Assembly (NCBI GenBank): GCA_002270565.1
Contig: NQMI01000031.1
Coordinates: forward strand, 262,520-326,519
Length of the DNA: 64,000 nt
Source of the DNA: Stenocarpella maydis
Lineage: Eukaryota; Ascomycota; Sordariomycetes; Diaporthales; Diaporthaceae
Direction of reading: 5' to 3'
Under the pieces are notes generated by a model. It did no database searches, was not told where the DNA came from, and saw only the letters and a list, made by a program, of their open reading frames with translations. The translations under genes were made by a program, and so were the position numbers. Below, one piece after another: positions 1-10,387 of the stretch (position 1 is its first letter; each line of letters starts with the position of its first letter).

Positions 1-690
1 AGATTGTAGCGCACCTCTGCTGTACTCTAAATCCACTTGTGTAGGCTTAGACCTTCTGATTGCCGTTAGGAATCTAGTAGATTTTATAGCTTTATCTAAA
101 TTAGCCTTAAGGTCCTTATAGGTGTTGTATCCACCCTGGAAAAGTTTGAGGAAGGTAGGAGGGTTGGAAAGTGCTGGTTGATGATGATTTGTAGTAGTAA
201 TGTTGGTATTCTAGTTGTGATAGTTAGCTTGCTACTGCGCCTTAAGACCTGAATAATCAGGTAGCTGCGCTATTATTGTAATGCTGAAAATTTGATATCT
301 GATTGATTAGATCTTCTTTTTAATGTAAAAATGATTGATTCTGATGAGAATTTGATTGCTGTAGTAAAGCGTTGATTGAGGGTTGTTGTTTGTAAGTTGG
401 TGGTGATGGGGGCGTTGTAGTGTGTTGGGTGCTGTAGCTGTAAAAAGCACTGAAGGGGTGGTGAGGTGTGGTTGAAAGTGGGGCTAATGAAGCGATCTGA
501 TTGGCTGCAGCCTAGCGCTGGGGGCTGTATCTGTGTACCCTCCGTTTTTATGGGTGTGAATCTCCGCGTTCAAAAACAATCCTTGAGGAAAAATTGTCAC
601 AAGCCTATGGCCCACCCCAAAGGTTTCCTCTCATTTCAGGAAGCCTCCGGATATGAAGACCATCACTCATTGTCCACAGGCGGGACTGCC
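1..690 (-). pseudogene. Decayed AT-rich reading frame, probable RIP-damaged retroelement relic
   Basis: Read on the minus strand, one frame stays nearly open from about base 690 to the left edge. I found stops at 630-628 (TGA), 486-484 (TAG), 309-307 (TAA), 234-232 (TAG) and 213-211 (TAG). The frame continues beyond base 1. The last 70 codons are fully open and contain FLKLFQGGYNTYKDLK and KSTRFLTAIRRSKPTQ. The upstream part is rich in Gln, Asn, His and Thr. The TAA and TAG stops lie in Gln-rich context and are one C-to-T change from CAA or CAG, the usual signature of repeat-induced point mutation. The base composition is visibly more AT-rich than the genes to the right. The identity as a gag-like retroelement is inference only; no reverse transcriptase motif or LTR is visible. 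Confidence 0.4.
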
Positions 691-1493
691 AGTCGTAGAC
701 GCCTCTTGACTTTAACTACAAAAGAAATATGTGCTCCAAGAATGATGCTTCCTAGATGGAATCCCAAAGGCTTTAACTACAAAATAGACAACCAGTTAAT
801 CACCACCCGAATTCTAATTTGCACTTGGCTGAGATGACAACCATGTTTCGAAATCAAAGCGTTACCGTCAGGGCTCGGCGTATGGCTCACCAAGAAGCTG
901 GCAGGTGCTGCTGAATGCATCACAACACGTTGTTGAACCTTCTGAGCAATCCGAGGCTGCTGCCACAATGCTCAGTCCCATAATAGGCGATGGCTCCTAT
1001 AAACCCCCTTCCTCTACCCAAATAAGTCACAGTCAGCATCAGGCGACCCTTTGTAAATGTGAGCAGCGGGGATTGTTCCTTCTCTGGCCCGGTGTTCTCC
1101 GTGAGGAAGCCGCCCCGTGGTAATGACTGCCAATGCCGTTGACGGCTTCTCACAGTCGGCTTCAGGGCTTTTGGTTGGGCTGCAGCCACAATCTCGACCA
1201 CTTACCTGTTGTGGCCTGTATGTTGATAACCTCGACCACCTCGAAATATTGTCTGGCAGCATATGGTCGTCTTCGAATTGCCCAGTCGCATCGCGAGCCT
1301 CGGCTTTTGGTTACCTACTCGAAAATCTTATCGACCCCTCGAGGGCCTCCTCGGACATAAAAAAATTCCGTCCCATGATCAGTGTACAGCTTCACTTAGT
1401 CTAGAGGAATATCACTGCTGCAACTACCATCCAAACCCCAGCTGCTTGATCCCTTCTGTTTGACCCTCGACGGTCACCAGTGTCTCCTGATCG
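691..1493. other. Intergenic region upstream of the 1084-aa gene
   Basis: I see no convincing gene here. The short overlapping reading frames on both strands have no recognisable motif, no splice signals and no consistent frame. The part next to base 1494 is presumably the promoter and 5' leader of the gene that follows. Confidence 0.5.
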
Positions 1494-4400
1494 ATGCTGC
1501 GCAGGCACAGCACCAAGTCCAGAGCGGACCTACACCGACGCAAGTCGACCACCTCGGTTCGCAGTGTCCACCTCGAGCATATCGACGCCACGGCTGCTCA
1601 AAGAGACGCCCAGACCGCGGCGATGGAGGCCTTCTCAAGAGCTCACGGCCGTCAGTCCGCTGGAGGGGGCCTCTTCCCTCCCCAGCCGGTGCCCGCCACT
1701 AAAGAAAACGCGAGTCCCTCTGGGCTCTCGCGGATGGGCAGTACAGCGAGTCTTGAAAGCAAGCACAGAGGACAGGGCTTGGAGCGCAGACAGAGCGTTC
1801 GCTTCATTGGCCCCGGACCTGGTCTTCAGACACGCTCCTCCCGGATCACCATGCGCATGGCGGCCCCCGAACCGCCTGAGATCCCCCCTCGGCATCCTCT
1901 CTACCGATCTCAGAGCATTCAGAGCATCAGCTACACACCGCGCTCTGTTCTCCGCAGCTCCGAGAATGTAGCACCTCCTGATCGCACTTGGTCCGTTGGG
2001 AAGACAATGGTGACACCAGGGACGGCAAAGACTGAGTTGAGCCAGGCTGATCTTCAGGCCCTGAGCCCAGATTATCCACAATACACGCCAGAAGATGACG
2101 TCGCGTCTATGCCCTCATCATACCGGCGCATTCGCAAGACACGATCCATGCTCACAACGAGAACCTCGATGAGAGGGAGTGCCGATGGGAACGCCGTTGG
2201 GAGTCACAATTCTCGGCCACACAACACGGACACAATGGCGCATTCTCAGAAGACCATATTCCCCCGGTATTCGTTCACCAAAAAGAGAGATAGCAATACG
2301 GCACCTTCTACCCCGAATCTGAGACCACCGAAGTCGATGAGCTTTTTGAAATGCCGGAGAGACCGTCCGGACAAGCGCTCGAGCATGGGCAGCCCCGACG
2401 GCGACTGCGATGCTCCCCCAGGTCTCGACGCACAGGAACCTTCCTCCCGCTCACGAATCCTGCCTAGGCCTCCCAAGATTTTCGGGCCAAAATCTGGAGA
2501 AACCGAGACGGGAATACCGAAGACATTGAGAGTAAGCAGCGCGAACATTGAGATCCTTGAGTCCAGAACAACAAGTCTAGGCCTTGACCGAAGCAGGTCT
2601 GGAAGTTTGAGAAGCCGGGCTCGCAAAGTCTCGACGTCGTTGAGATCCAAATTTAAGCATCTTTTCGTAAACAAGAGCGAAGAGGAATCGAAGCTGCCCG
2701 CCCAGCAAATTGAGGCCCAGAGGACCCATGTGTCGGAAGTGTCTGAAGAGAATCCTTGGGCACCCACCATGCCCGAGCACCGTCACTGCCGCGAGCGAAG
2801 CTCTTTGTCGAGGGTATCAGCCCGCGTCCCTTCGCTGCACGCAGTGCCGTCTCACGAACTTTTGCATTCCCGCAGGGGCAGTATAGATAGCTGCAAAAGC
2901 GCGAGCGGGCAGACATCGGATGAAAGATCCCGGGTGACAAGTTGGGCCAGCACTGATACTAACACTGTTATCGCGCATCGCCCACAAGAGCACGTGGAGG
3001 AGTGGGAGGGGCAGCGGCTGTCCACCACCAACGAGAATATAACCCAAGACTCGATGTTGATTTCGGGTTATTCAGGGATCGGACTCCAGACCATCACATC
3101 TCAAGAAGAGCTGGCTCCTCCCGGGGGTCTTCAACGCCTGCCGCCCGGGGCGACAGTGGACAGCCAGCGGGTGTACTCGGCTCTCATGAAAAAGATGAAT
3201 GAGACTCAACAACTCGCTGGGCTTGTGGAACAGCAGCGCAAGTCAAGCGATGGCTCAGATCCTTTCCGCACGCTATCGCCTTCAAGCAGCAATGGTAGCG
3301 TCAACAGCAGCGGTGCAGCCGCACCTACCCAACAACGATTATCCATCTCGGGAAAAGGCACAGGGACGTATCCCGACTGTTCAAGAAATGCTTCGGGAAG
3401 AGCAGGATCGCCCAGCAGCGAAATCACACAAAGCGCCGCGGGTGATCAACGGAGCCTTTCCCCTCCAACCCATCTCACTCCAAGAGGGGGAGGAGCCGTC
3501 GCTGCCAAACCCATCGCAGACAGAGGCTCTGCCTTTTTCGGGAGCCCTACTTCGCATTTGTTTCGCACTACCAGCCCCTACAGACGGTCTCTCCAGGAAG
3601 CAATGCGTGCCGAAAGAGGACAGGCTTCCGGTCAAGGGTCAGCCGAGACGACCGGTACGACGACTTCCTCGGCGAGCAGGCCTAAGACAGCGGCCAACGT
3701 AGCCTACTCTGAGAGTAACTATTCCTCAGACACATTGATTCGCAAGACAGAAATGGACCCCGGGTATTCTGTCGCTCAGAATCTCAGTTTGGCGGACTCA
3801 CGAGGGGAGGGAAGTGTCCTCAAAGAATCACCGACTTATCGGCCCACAGGAGAGCGCCATGTCTCTACATCAAGCTCGATCGGGTGGAAGACATGGCTCT
3901 CAGCTGATATTGCCAAGCTGGAGCCATCCCCCACGAGGGTCAGCGGACAGCCACCCGAGGTTGAGTACAGGATTCCCACCATGCCCAGGTCGCTCGGCCA
4001 TGGGCACGTCCGAGAAGCTGCCCAGGCGGGCAGCTTTGAAGAAGACGAAGGCAATGCGAACCTGTCTGTCCGCATGCCAACGAGCTCTCTGACGCCCCTG
4101 CGTGCCATTGACTCGAATATGGTCAAGCTTAGCCCTCACCAGCGGTCAACCATGCGCGCATCAACACCTCCCGCTGATGACTTACACAGAGGCCCAGCAC
4201 AAACTCCCTCTGATGGTAATACCTGGGTACCGTCTCATGAGGGTGGTGGCTTAGGAAGCTTTAATAAAGACACAGCGCTAGTACCAGCGTCCTCCCCGGA
4301 GAAGACTAGGCGGTCTATAGATGACAGGCCCGCCGTCCAGCCACAGACACCCGTTCGAGGGCGTGCTGTCAGACAAAGCAAGTCTCTTGCCGGCCTCAAG

Positions 4401-4748
4401 AGCATGAGCAGAATCAGAGAGCCGCAGACGGGTGAGCCGCAGCCGCCGGTATCCTCCACGGTCCGGCTGATGAGGAAGCCGGCAGGCAAGCTGTCCCTGA
4501 ACCCCGGGTCGGCGACGTCCAGTCCGGGTTTCACGGGCGCGTTTGAGCGTCAGTTCGGGTCCATTGGTCACAGCCTGGACGGCCAGCTAGCGGAGAAAGA
4601 AAACCAGGTCCCTCATCGCGATAACGCGCTGAGGCCGTCCCCGGACACCAAAGGCCAACCCAGGGGCAGCAAGGCAATGGTCGACCTCTTCCTCAACAGT
4701 CGCAGGCGGCAGGGGGCGAGCGGCGGCGATGCGAGCGCACTCATCTAA
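1494..4748 (+). CDS. Large disordered fungal protein of unknown function (1084 aa)
   Basis: A single uninterrupted exon of 1084 codons. The N-terminus is basic and looks conserved in style (RRKSTTSVRSVHLEHID near residues 16-32, followed by a helix-like AAQRDAQTAAMEAF stretch). The rest is dominated by Ser, Thr, Pro, Arg and Gly with many RS/SR and SP/TP sites, as expected of an intrinsically disordered phosphoprotein. The C-terminus ends in a second ordered-looking motif, KAMVDLFLNSRRR at about residues 1059-1071. No catalytic domain, signal peptide or membrane segment is visible. The ATG at 1494 was chosen because it is the first in the frame and precedes the basic N-terminal motif. Sordariomycetes carry proteins of this style, but I do not recognise a characterised function. 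Candidate roles such as cytoskeletal or septum scaffold would be guesses. The gene converges on the GATA-factor gene across a 1.1-kb spacer. Confidence 0.8.
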   Translation: MLRRHSTKSRADLHRRKSTTSVRSVHLEHIDATAAQRDAQTAAMEAFSRAHGRQSAGGGLFPPQPVPATKENASPSGLSRMGSTASLESKHRGQGLERRQSVRFIGPGPGLQTRSSRITMRMAAPEPPEIPPRHPLYRSQSIQSISYTPRSVLRSSENVAPPDRTWSVGKTMVTPGTAKTELSQADLQALSPDYPQYTPEDDVASMPSSYRRIRKTRSMLTTRTSMRGSADGNAVGSHNSRPHNTDTMAHSQKTIFPRYSFTKKRDSNTAPSTPNLRPPKSMSFLKCRRDRPDKRSSMGSPDGDCDAPPGLDAQEPSSRSRILPRPPKIFGPKSGETETGIPKTLRVSSANIEILESRTTSLGLDRSRSGSLRSRARKVSTSLRSKFKHLFVNKSEEESKLPAQQIEAQRTHVSEVSEENPWAPTMPEHRHCRERSSLSRVSARVPSLHAVPSHELLHSRRGSIDSCKSASGQTSDERSRVTSWASTDTNTVIAHRPQEHVEEWEGQRLSTTNENITQDSMLISGYSGIGLQTITSQEELAPPGGLQRLPPGATVDSQRVYSALMKKMNETQQLAGLVEQQRKSSDGSDPFRTLSPSSSNGSVNSSGAAAPTQQRLSISGKGTGTYPDCSRNASGRAGSPSSEITQSAAGDQRSLSPPTHLTPRGGGAVAAKPIADRGSAFFGSPTSHLFRTTSPYRRSLQEAMRAERGQASGQGSAETTGTTTSSASRPKTAANVAYSESNYSSDTLIRKTEMDPGYSVAQNLSLADSRGEGSVLKESPTYRPTGERHVSTSSSIGWKTWLSADIAKLEPSPTRVSGQPPEVEYRIPTMPRSLGHGHVREAAQAGSFEEDEGNANLSVRMPTSSLTPLRAIDSNMVKLSPHQRSTMRASTPPADDLHRGPAQTPSDGNTWVPSHEGGGLGSFNKDTALVPASSPEKTRRSIDDRPAVQPQTPVRGRAVRQSKSLAGLKSMSRIREPQTGEPQPPVSSTVRLMRKPAGKLSLNPGSATSSPGFTGAFERQFGSIGHSLDGQLAEKENQVPHRDNALRPSPDTKGQPRGSKAMVDLFLNSRRRQGASGGDASALI

Positions 4749-5746
4749 GGGCCTTTTGCAGCCGTGCTGAGGTCTGCCGAGGAACTCGGATGAGTATGTG
4801 GTATTGGGGCGGATTGGTATATACTTTCGGAGGACACTATAATGCAATCAATGACCTGACCGCGATATGACTTATGACAAGGGAGCAAGGGACCGGGGAA
4901 CAGGTTTGGGAAAACATGGTTAGTCAGGCCGGAGCCGCAACTGGGATCATGTCGGTTTCTTCGTATTGATAGCAAGAATAAGAGAATTCGAGACACAGGT
5001 TCACTCGTTTACGCAGTCGTCGCCCACCTACTCACGAGGTAAATGACAGGAGAGAGTGCTGTGTGAGCCAGCTTCATCGTAGCTGCTGCGTTATTCTCTT
5101 CTGTGTTCCCAATTAGGTAGTGTTGCCAATATAAAGTCAAGCTTAGTCCCAAGATGCAGCCAGCAGCCAGTCTGGTTTTCGAACCTGCCTTGCATAGCGA
5201 CCATACCCCAAACGAGCTTCGACCGCTGCTGATTGTTTGTAGCGGGTATAGGGGGAATATGTTTGCCCAGCGCCATATGAAAACATGACCCAAAATTCAG
5301 CACGGAGGCTGGCTTCTCCCCGAGCCAGCACACTCCGTACTCCCGTAACGCCAGTGTCCTTGTCTGTAGAGACGTACGGGCGAAAATAATACAAAAAAGA
5401 GCCACCAACTCCTGTCTTTCGTTGGGGACCTCTTGCCACCCCCCTATCCCTGTTTCCCTTTCTTTTTTTTGATTCCTGTTCCCAAGATTTTGTAAATGTC
5501 CTGTTTTCCCTTGGTATGTAGTCTCATCATAAAGATTCTTGTTTTTCCGCCGATGGCTTTTATGTGCGCGAGGGGGGAACTGCGGCGTCCGCGAATGTAG
5601 TGACAGCCCAGTCCCCCCTCTGCTGAGAACAAATATTGCCCTGGTTTGCTCTAGAGGCGTATAGTTTTGAGAAACGATACACCTTGTCGCCGAGGGTGGG
5701 GCAGAAGAGAGTAAGAAGTAGGGAAAGAAGGAAAGGAAGGAAGGAA

Positions 5747-5792
<46 letters not shown>

Positions 5793-5896
5793 CAGAAAGA
5801 AAGCCCCCCACCCCCGGGCCACATTGGTGTACTTTTCGAGCCTATGTATGAAATTTCTCAGGGCGTAGAAGAACCCTTGGCGCTTCCTGCAGCGCC
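4749..5896. other. Convergent intergenic region with GA-rich microsatellite
   Basis: This spacer lies between the stop of the 1084-aa gene (+) and the stop of the GATA-factor gene (-), so it should hold two 3' UTRs. A GGAA/AG microsatellite sits at 5734-5789. The long minus-strand frame over this tract (LS repeats) is a repeat translation and not a gene. No other gene is seen. Confidence 0.6.
5734..5789. repeat. Compound (GGAA)n(AG)n microsatellite
   Basis: About four GGAA-like units (5734-5750) are followed by an uninterrupted AG tract of about 39 bp (5751-5789). The strand is purine-only, so it could form a triplex or H-DNA. It lies about 110 bp beyond the GATA-factor stop codon, probably in or near its 3' UTR. 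Confidence 0.95.
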
Positions 5897-6827
5897 TCAC
5901 GTCGGCCCCGAATGTGAATGCGAGTGATGCGCTGCCTTCCCCTTGCCCTTGCGCCTCTGCTTCGCGTAGACGAGCCCGCACGCGTTGCACAGGACCTCAC
6001 CGTCGGGGCCCTTGCGCCACTCCGGGGTGTCGGTGCGCCCGCACTTCCAGCACGACATGGAGCCGTCGGCCTCGCTGCTGCTGACGGCGCCGGCGCCGCC
6101 CTTGTGCGAGTGGGAGGGGCGGTGGTGGTTGTTGTGGTGCAGGGACCTTGAGCTCGAGTGGAGGCGCTTGGCGACGGCGTCGTCACGGCGGTGGTGGTGG
6201 CTGTGGTTGTGGTGGGAGGAGCTGCTGTCCGGCCTGGTCTTGCGCTTTTTCGCGGCGCGCAGGCCGTGGTGCCTGATGGCGGAGATGCTCCCGACGCCGC
6301 GGGAGATGTCGCTCGAGAGCTGGGTCATGAAGAGGATGTCACCGTCGCTCATGACGGGGATGGGCCGCTGGCCCATGGAGGAGGACTCATGGTTGCCTAT
6401 CAGGGAGCTGGTGAAGTCCAGCAGGTGCTTTGTGCTGCGGTGGATCTGGTGGAGGGGTCAGTGGGATCGAACCTGCATGATGGCGGCTGCCACTACTGTG
6501 ATAAATAATACGACATACGGTGAAGAGGTTTTCTGCGATATTAGAGTCCTTGACCCAGAACTGGTGATTTTCCTTGGGCTGAAGTCCCGAGGTGTTGTCG
6601 ACCCATTTTGCGACCTGGGAGATGATGGACTCGACGGCAGCAGGGCGAAGGGAATCAGGGGCGGCCCACTCCTCGTCGATGGGTGGCAATTGATCAGAAC
6701 CGAGGACTGCCGGGGGCGGGAGGTCCGTCCCCGGCTGTTGGACCTGGTCCTGTGGTTCATGCTGTTGCTTTTGTTGTTGCTGCCGTGGAGGGACAGCGGG
6801 CCGGATGGGCAGAGGGAACGAAGCCAT
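5897..6827 (-). CDS. GATA-type zinc-finger transcription factor (285 aa, 2 exons)
   Basis: Exon 1 is 6827-6519 and exon 2 is 6445-5897. The 73-bp intron (6518-6446) starts GTATGT, has a CACTGAC branch point and ends CAG. Splicing joins ENLFT to IHRSTKHLLDF and removes an in-frame TGA. A single GATA finger lies near residues 235-259, spacing C-x2-C-x17-C-x2-C, with the core CGRTDTPEWRKGPDG and LCNACG typical of fungal GATA factors. It is followed by a basic tail (QRRKGKGK). Ahead of the finger are a likely NLS (AAKKRKTR) and a striking His-rich, Ser-rich linker. The N-terminus is Gln/Pro-rich and followed by a predicted helical segment; I do not see a clear PAS domain. It should bind GATA sites in nuclear DNA. 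The finger resembles the WC-2/NsdD style more than the nitrogen regulators, but the specific orthologue is not resolved. Confidence 0.88.
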
Positions 6828-7632
6828 ATACGTTGGACGTTCATATAAAGTAGGGGTGCGGCTGCAGGCTCACTCAACCACCGCCACAGCTGGCCTGGGC
6901 GACACGGACGGGCAGGGAGGGTGTGGCACGGCTAAGACCCCACGGGCTCGGGGTTTTTTTTTAGAGACAATGGTCGTTCGTGTGGGGGGGCAGGGCTAAG
7001 TAGTGTGTACCTGGTGTGCCGGAGGGCGATGGGATCAGAGCGATGGGACCCAAGGGTCACGATCAGTTGGATGAGGTGGGGGGGGTTGTAGAGATCGGGA
7101 AGAAGGTGTGAGATCGAGGGGGAGGGGATAAGTGGGAGGAGAGGGATTCAGACTGCCTGGTCAGTCGGATTTAATGGGGTGTAAGAATAGGCCAAAATGC
7201 CATTTGGGAAAGGGCCAGGCTGGCAGGCCGGGCACGGCAAGGGAATAAAAAAAAAACCAAAAAAAAAACCTGTGTCGATACGGGATGGCGAACCGAAAGG
7301 GTCTAGATTGTGTGTGGACTGTCTGACAGTCTACCTTATAAGGCTATGATGGTCTGGATGGCCTGTGTAGTGGTGGGTGGCTAGACGAATCAGGTCGTGC
7401 AGAAGGGGGAGGAATCCAGGAATACTCCAGTCGGCAGCATGCCGCTCCACTAGGGAGAGCGAGGATGCTTTCGAGTCTGCAAGCATCGAGGCGGAGTGGG
7501 CGGATGGCGGATCTTCTACCCCGGACATCAACCGCAGACAGGACCCTTATTACATCAAGGGCCCATCAAGCTGCGTTCATCCTAACGAGAATTGGGATGG
7601 TCTGGAAGCCGGTGGAGACGCTGCCTGGCTCA

Positions 7633-7692
7633 TACCTCCACTACGCTAGTGTACATACCTACTTGAGTAGGAGGTAGTACCTAGTGGAGGTA
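7633..7692. repeat. Nested inverted repeat (potential hairpin)
   Basis: An 11-bp perfect inverted repeat, TACCTCCACTA at 7633-7643 and TAGTGGAGGTA at 7682-7692, encloses a second hairpin, CCTAC-TTGA-GTAGG, at 7658-7671. The sequence is built from the same TACCT/AGGTA words that recur elsewhere in the window. Its function is unknown. Confidence 0.75.
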
Positions 7693-8123
7693 CAGAGGTA
7701 GGTATAAAGTGCATGCAGGCTCTAGTGTAGACAAAGAAAGGCATCTCGCAGGGAGAATGGGAAAGCTGCACTGCCTATTCGCCTGCCGTGGGAAAACGGC
7801 CGTTCCAGATCCTGCCGTCAGGCCACCAGCGGCACATCGTGCGACGGCGAAGACGACCATAGCTGCCATGTCCCCTGGCAGATGGGACAGTGGGATACCT
7901 CCTGCGACCTAAAGGCAATCATCAGCCGAGAGTGGTGCTGCCACTTTGATCAGCCGCTGGTTACACAGTACGTTCCTGCATGGATTAGGTGTAGGAGCAT
8001 ATGCACATGGCCCCTCTTGGGTGTTGAGGGTTACGAGAGGCTATTCTTAATCAAGACTTGACCTGGCTAAGACTTAAACAAGGAAAGAAAAAAAAAAAAA
8101 AAGAGGAAGGAGGTTCCTCCCAA

Positions 8124-8133
8124 TACCTAGGTA
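8124..8133. repeat. TACCTAGGTA palindrome, copy 1
   Basis: An exact copy of a 10-bp self-complementary word, extended to 12 bp by flanking A and T (8123-8134). Three more exact copies occur at 51342, 52157 and 52205. All copies are intergenic. Confidence 0.9.
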
Positions 8134-8569
8134 TGTACCGTGTAGCTAGAAAAGCTTAGCTCAAGAGAGTGCTGCACTGTCAGTGCCCCGCTGTTAGTGC
8201 TGCGCTGTTATCTTATCGTCTCGGGGCGTGGGTGCCTGCATGCGCCATCCAGGCCCCGTGCTTCCTCTCGATGCTGCTGCCACACACTCTCACACCTCCT
8301 CCACCTGACTGGCCTCCTGCCGCCACCAAGCTCCCGGGCCAGGAAGCTCCCTGCCCCTCAAGCCCCGACCCGAGCTTTGACAGCCGTGTGACCGAAACCG
8401 TAAGTGACCTGACACCTGCTCAAACGCGGAGCATAACGGACAGCTTCTGCCATCCGTCCCCCGCCCCCCGACGACTCCCAAGCACACCGTCTGCTTCATC
8501 CCATAGACCACAGCCGAATACCGCATAACCATAGCAGCCACAGCGGCGTGCAGCTGCCCAACGCCCGAC

Positions 8570-10387
8570 ATGACCTCCAAAGCCCTGCTGGCCGGCGGCT
8601 TGCTCGCGGCTGCCGCCCGTGCCATGCAGCCCAGTGCTGCGAAGCCTGTCGCCGCCCCCATGCGCGATCTCCAGTGGGCACAGCTCAACTTCCTCCACAC
8701 AACAGATACCCACGGCTGGCACGGCGGCCACCTGCAAGAGTCCCAGTACTCGGCAGACTGGGGCGACTATGTCTCCTTCACCCACCACATGCGCAAGACG
8801 GCCGACGACCGGGGCGTCGACTTGCTTGTCGTCGACACTGGAGACCGGGTCGAGGGCAACGGCCTGTACGACGCCTCCCGGCCCAAGGGCCGATTCACAT
8901 ATGACATCTTCAAGGAGCAGGACGTTGACATCATCTGCACCGGGAACCACGAGCTGTACCTCGATGATACGGCCGCCCGCGAGTGGAACCAGACCGTCCC
9001 AAACTTCAAGCACAGCTATCTGGCCTCCAACCTAGACTACATCGACCCCCAGACCGGCGAGGCCAAGCCCATGGCCGCGAGGTACAAGAAGTTTCAGACA
9101 AGGAACCAAAAGCTCAACGTCGTGGCCTTTGGCTTCCTGTTCGATTTCACCGGCAACGCCAACAACACCATTGTCCAGCCCGTTGCCAAGACCATCAAGG
9201 AGGAGTGGTTTCAGAACGCCATAAGGGAGAAACCAGATGTTTTCGTCGTGATTGGACACATCGGCCTGCGTATGGACGAGATCAAACAGATATACAACGA
9301 GATCAGGAGGCAAAACTGGTTCACTCCGCTTGCCTTCTTTGCCGGCCACGCCCATGTTCGCGACGCCATCAGCCTGGACGCCAAGACTTTTGGCATCGCG
9401 AGCGGGAGGTATTTCGAGACCATCGGGTGGATGTCAATCGACGGCATTGCGAAAAGGTCAAAGGACGTCGAGGCCACGGCTGTGTCTTTCAACAGGAGGT
9501 ATATCGACAACAACCTGTTCGGTCTTTACCACCACACGGGGCTTAACGAGTCTACGTTCCCCACAGAACACGGCCGCAGTGTCAGCAAGCTCATCGCAAA
9601 GGCCCGCACGGCCCTGGACCTGGACCAGAGGTTTGGCTGCGCGCCTCAGGACTACTGGATGGCGAGGACGAAATACCCAAGCAACGACAGCGTCTACACG
9701 TTGCTCGACCAGCAGGTGCTGCCTGACATCATCGCCAAGGAGGAGCGGAAGGAGATCCCAAGGCTTGCCATTATCAACACCGGCGCTATCCGGTTCGACA
9801 TCTTCAAGGGCCCCTTCACCCTTGACACCACCTACATTGTCTCTCCGTTCCAGAGCAAGATGGCCTATATTCCTGACGTGCCCTACGGCGCCGCAAGGAA
9901 GGTGCTGCCGCTGTTGAACAACCAGGGCCAGATCCTCGACCAGCCAGGCTTCGACGCGAGGATGATGGGCCCACCTGAGCAGTGGCAAATCACAGAGGAT
10001 ATCGTCCACCCAGAGCCGGCGCTGGAGAGGCATATGCTGTCTGGCGACGGCCAGAAGCCGCTGGGCGATGTTGAGGATGGACCGGACCTCGTCACTGGCT
10101 ACACCACCAAGGATGATATCTCGGCCGAGGGGGATGATGCTGTGCATAGCCCCATCAACTTCTATACCCAGCCAAACTGCATCCAGGCAGATATTGGCCT
10201 GCCGGCCGAAGGCGAGCCAGAGACTGTTGATCTGGTTTTCACCGATTTCATCACACCATGGGTCATCATGGCCCTGAAGTTCAGTGGTGGCGACTACAAT
10301 GAGACCAGCGTCCGGTTGTGGGACGAGACTCCCTTCACCGACATGCTGGCGGGGTGGGTCAAGAAGAACTGGAAGGGCGAGTGCTGA
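8570..10387 (+). CDS. Calcineurin-like phosphoesterase / 5'-nucleotidase family protein (605 aa)
   Basis: A single-exon gene. Residues 1-18 form a likely signal peptide (ALLAGGLLAAAARA), so the product should enter the secretory pathway or vacuole. The metallophosphoesterase signature is complete: D-x-H in TTDTHGW (Asp46, His48), the GD of VVDTGDRVEGN (about 91-92), GNHE (about 125-128), a VVIGHIG segment and GHAH (about 260) for the two-metal centre. The C-terminal half contains a 5'-nucleotidase-like segment with NTGAIRFDIFKGPF. The architecture matches fungal relatives of yeast YHR202W, a predicted vacuolar Ser/Thr phosphatase-family protein. The substrate is unproven; nucleotides or other phosphate esters are possible. 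The start at 8570 gives the signal peptide directly. The gene faces ISY1 tail-to-tail with about 270 bp between stops. Confidence 0.92.
   Translation: MTSKALLAGGLLAAAARAMQPSAAKPVAAPMRDLQWAQLNFLHTTDTHGWHGGHLQESQYSADWGDYVSFTHHMRKTADDRGVDLLVVDTGDRVEGNGLYDASRPKGRFTYDIFKEQDVDIICTGNHELYLDDTAAREWNQTVPNFKHSYLASNLDYIDPQTGEAKPMAARYKKFQTRNQKLNVVAFGFLFDFTGNANNTIVQPVAKTIKEEWFQNAIREKPDVFVVIGHIGLRMDEIKQIYNEIRRQNWFTPLAFFAGHAHVRDAISLDAKTFGIASGRYFETIGWMSIDGIAKRSKDVEATAVSFNRRYIDNNLFGLYHHTGLNESTFPTEHGRSVSKLIAKARTALDLDQRFGCAPQDYWMARTKYPSNDSVYTLLDQQVLPDIIAKEERKEIPRLAIINTGAIRFDIFKGPFTLDTTYIVSPFQSKMAYIPDVPYGAARKVLPLLNNQGQILDQPGFDARMMGPPEQWQITEDIVHPEPALERHMLSGDGQKPLGDVEDGPDLVTGYTTKDDISAEGDDAVHSPINFYTQPNCIQADIGLPAEGEPETVDLVFTDFITPWVIMALKFSGGDYNETSVRLWDETPFTDMLAGWVKKNWKGEC

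Larger units (their letters stand above)
6828..8569. other. Divergent intergenic region between the GATA factor and the phosphoesterase
   Basis: This 1.7-kb region should contain both promoters. It holds G-rich and A-rich simple tracts (around 7243-7270 and 8088-8102), a nested inverted repeat at 7633-7692 and a TACCTAGGTA palindrome at 8124-8133. Short reading frames here show no recognisable protein. Confidence 0.6.

Noticed and set aside
5091..5990. 299-codon minus-strand frame overlapping the GATA gene end
   Set aside because: Its central part is translation of the AG microsatellite (LS repeats), and it runs through the GATA coding region in another frame.
6430..6480. tRNA T-arm-like GGTTCGATCCC on the minus strand
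   Set aside because: No cloverleaf can be drawn upstream, and the sequence lies in the intron of the GATA gene next to its branch point and acceptor.
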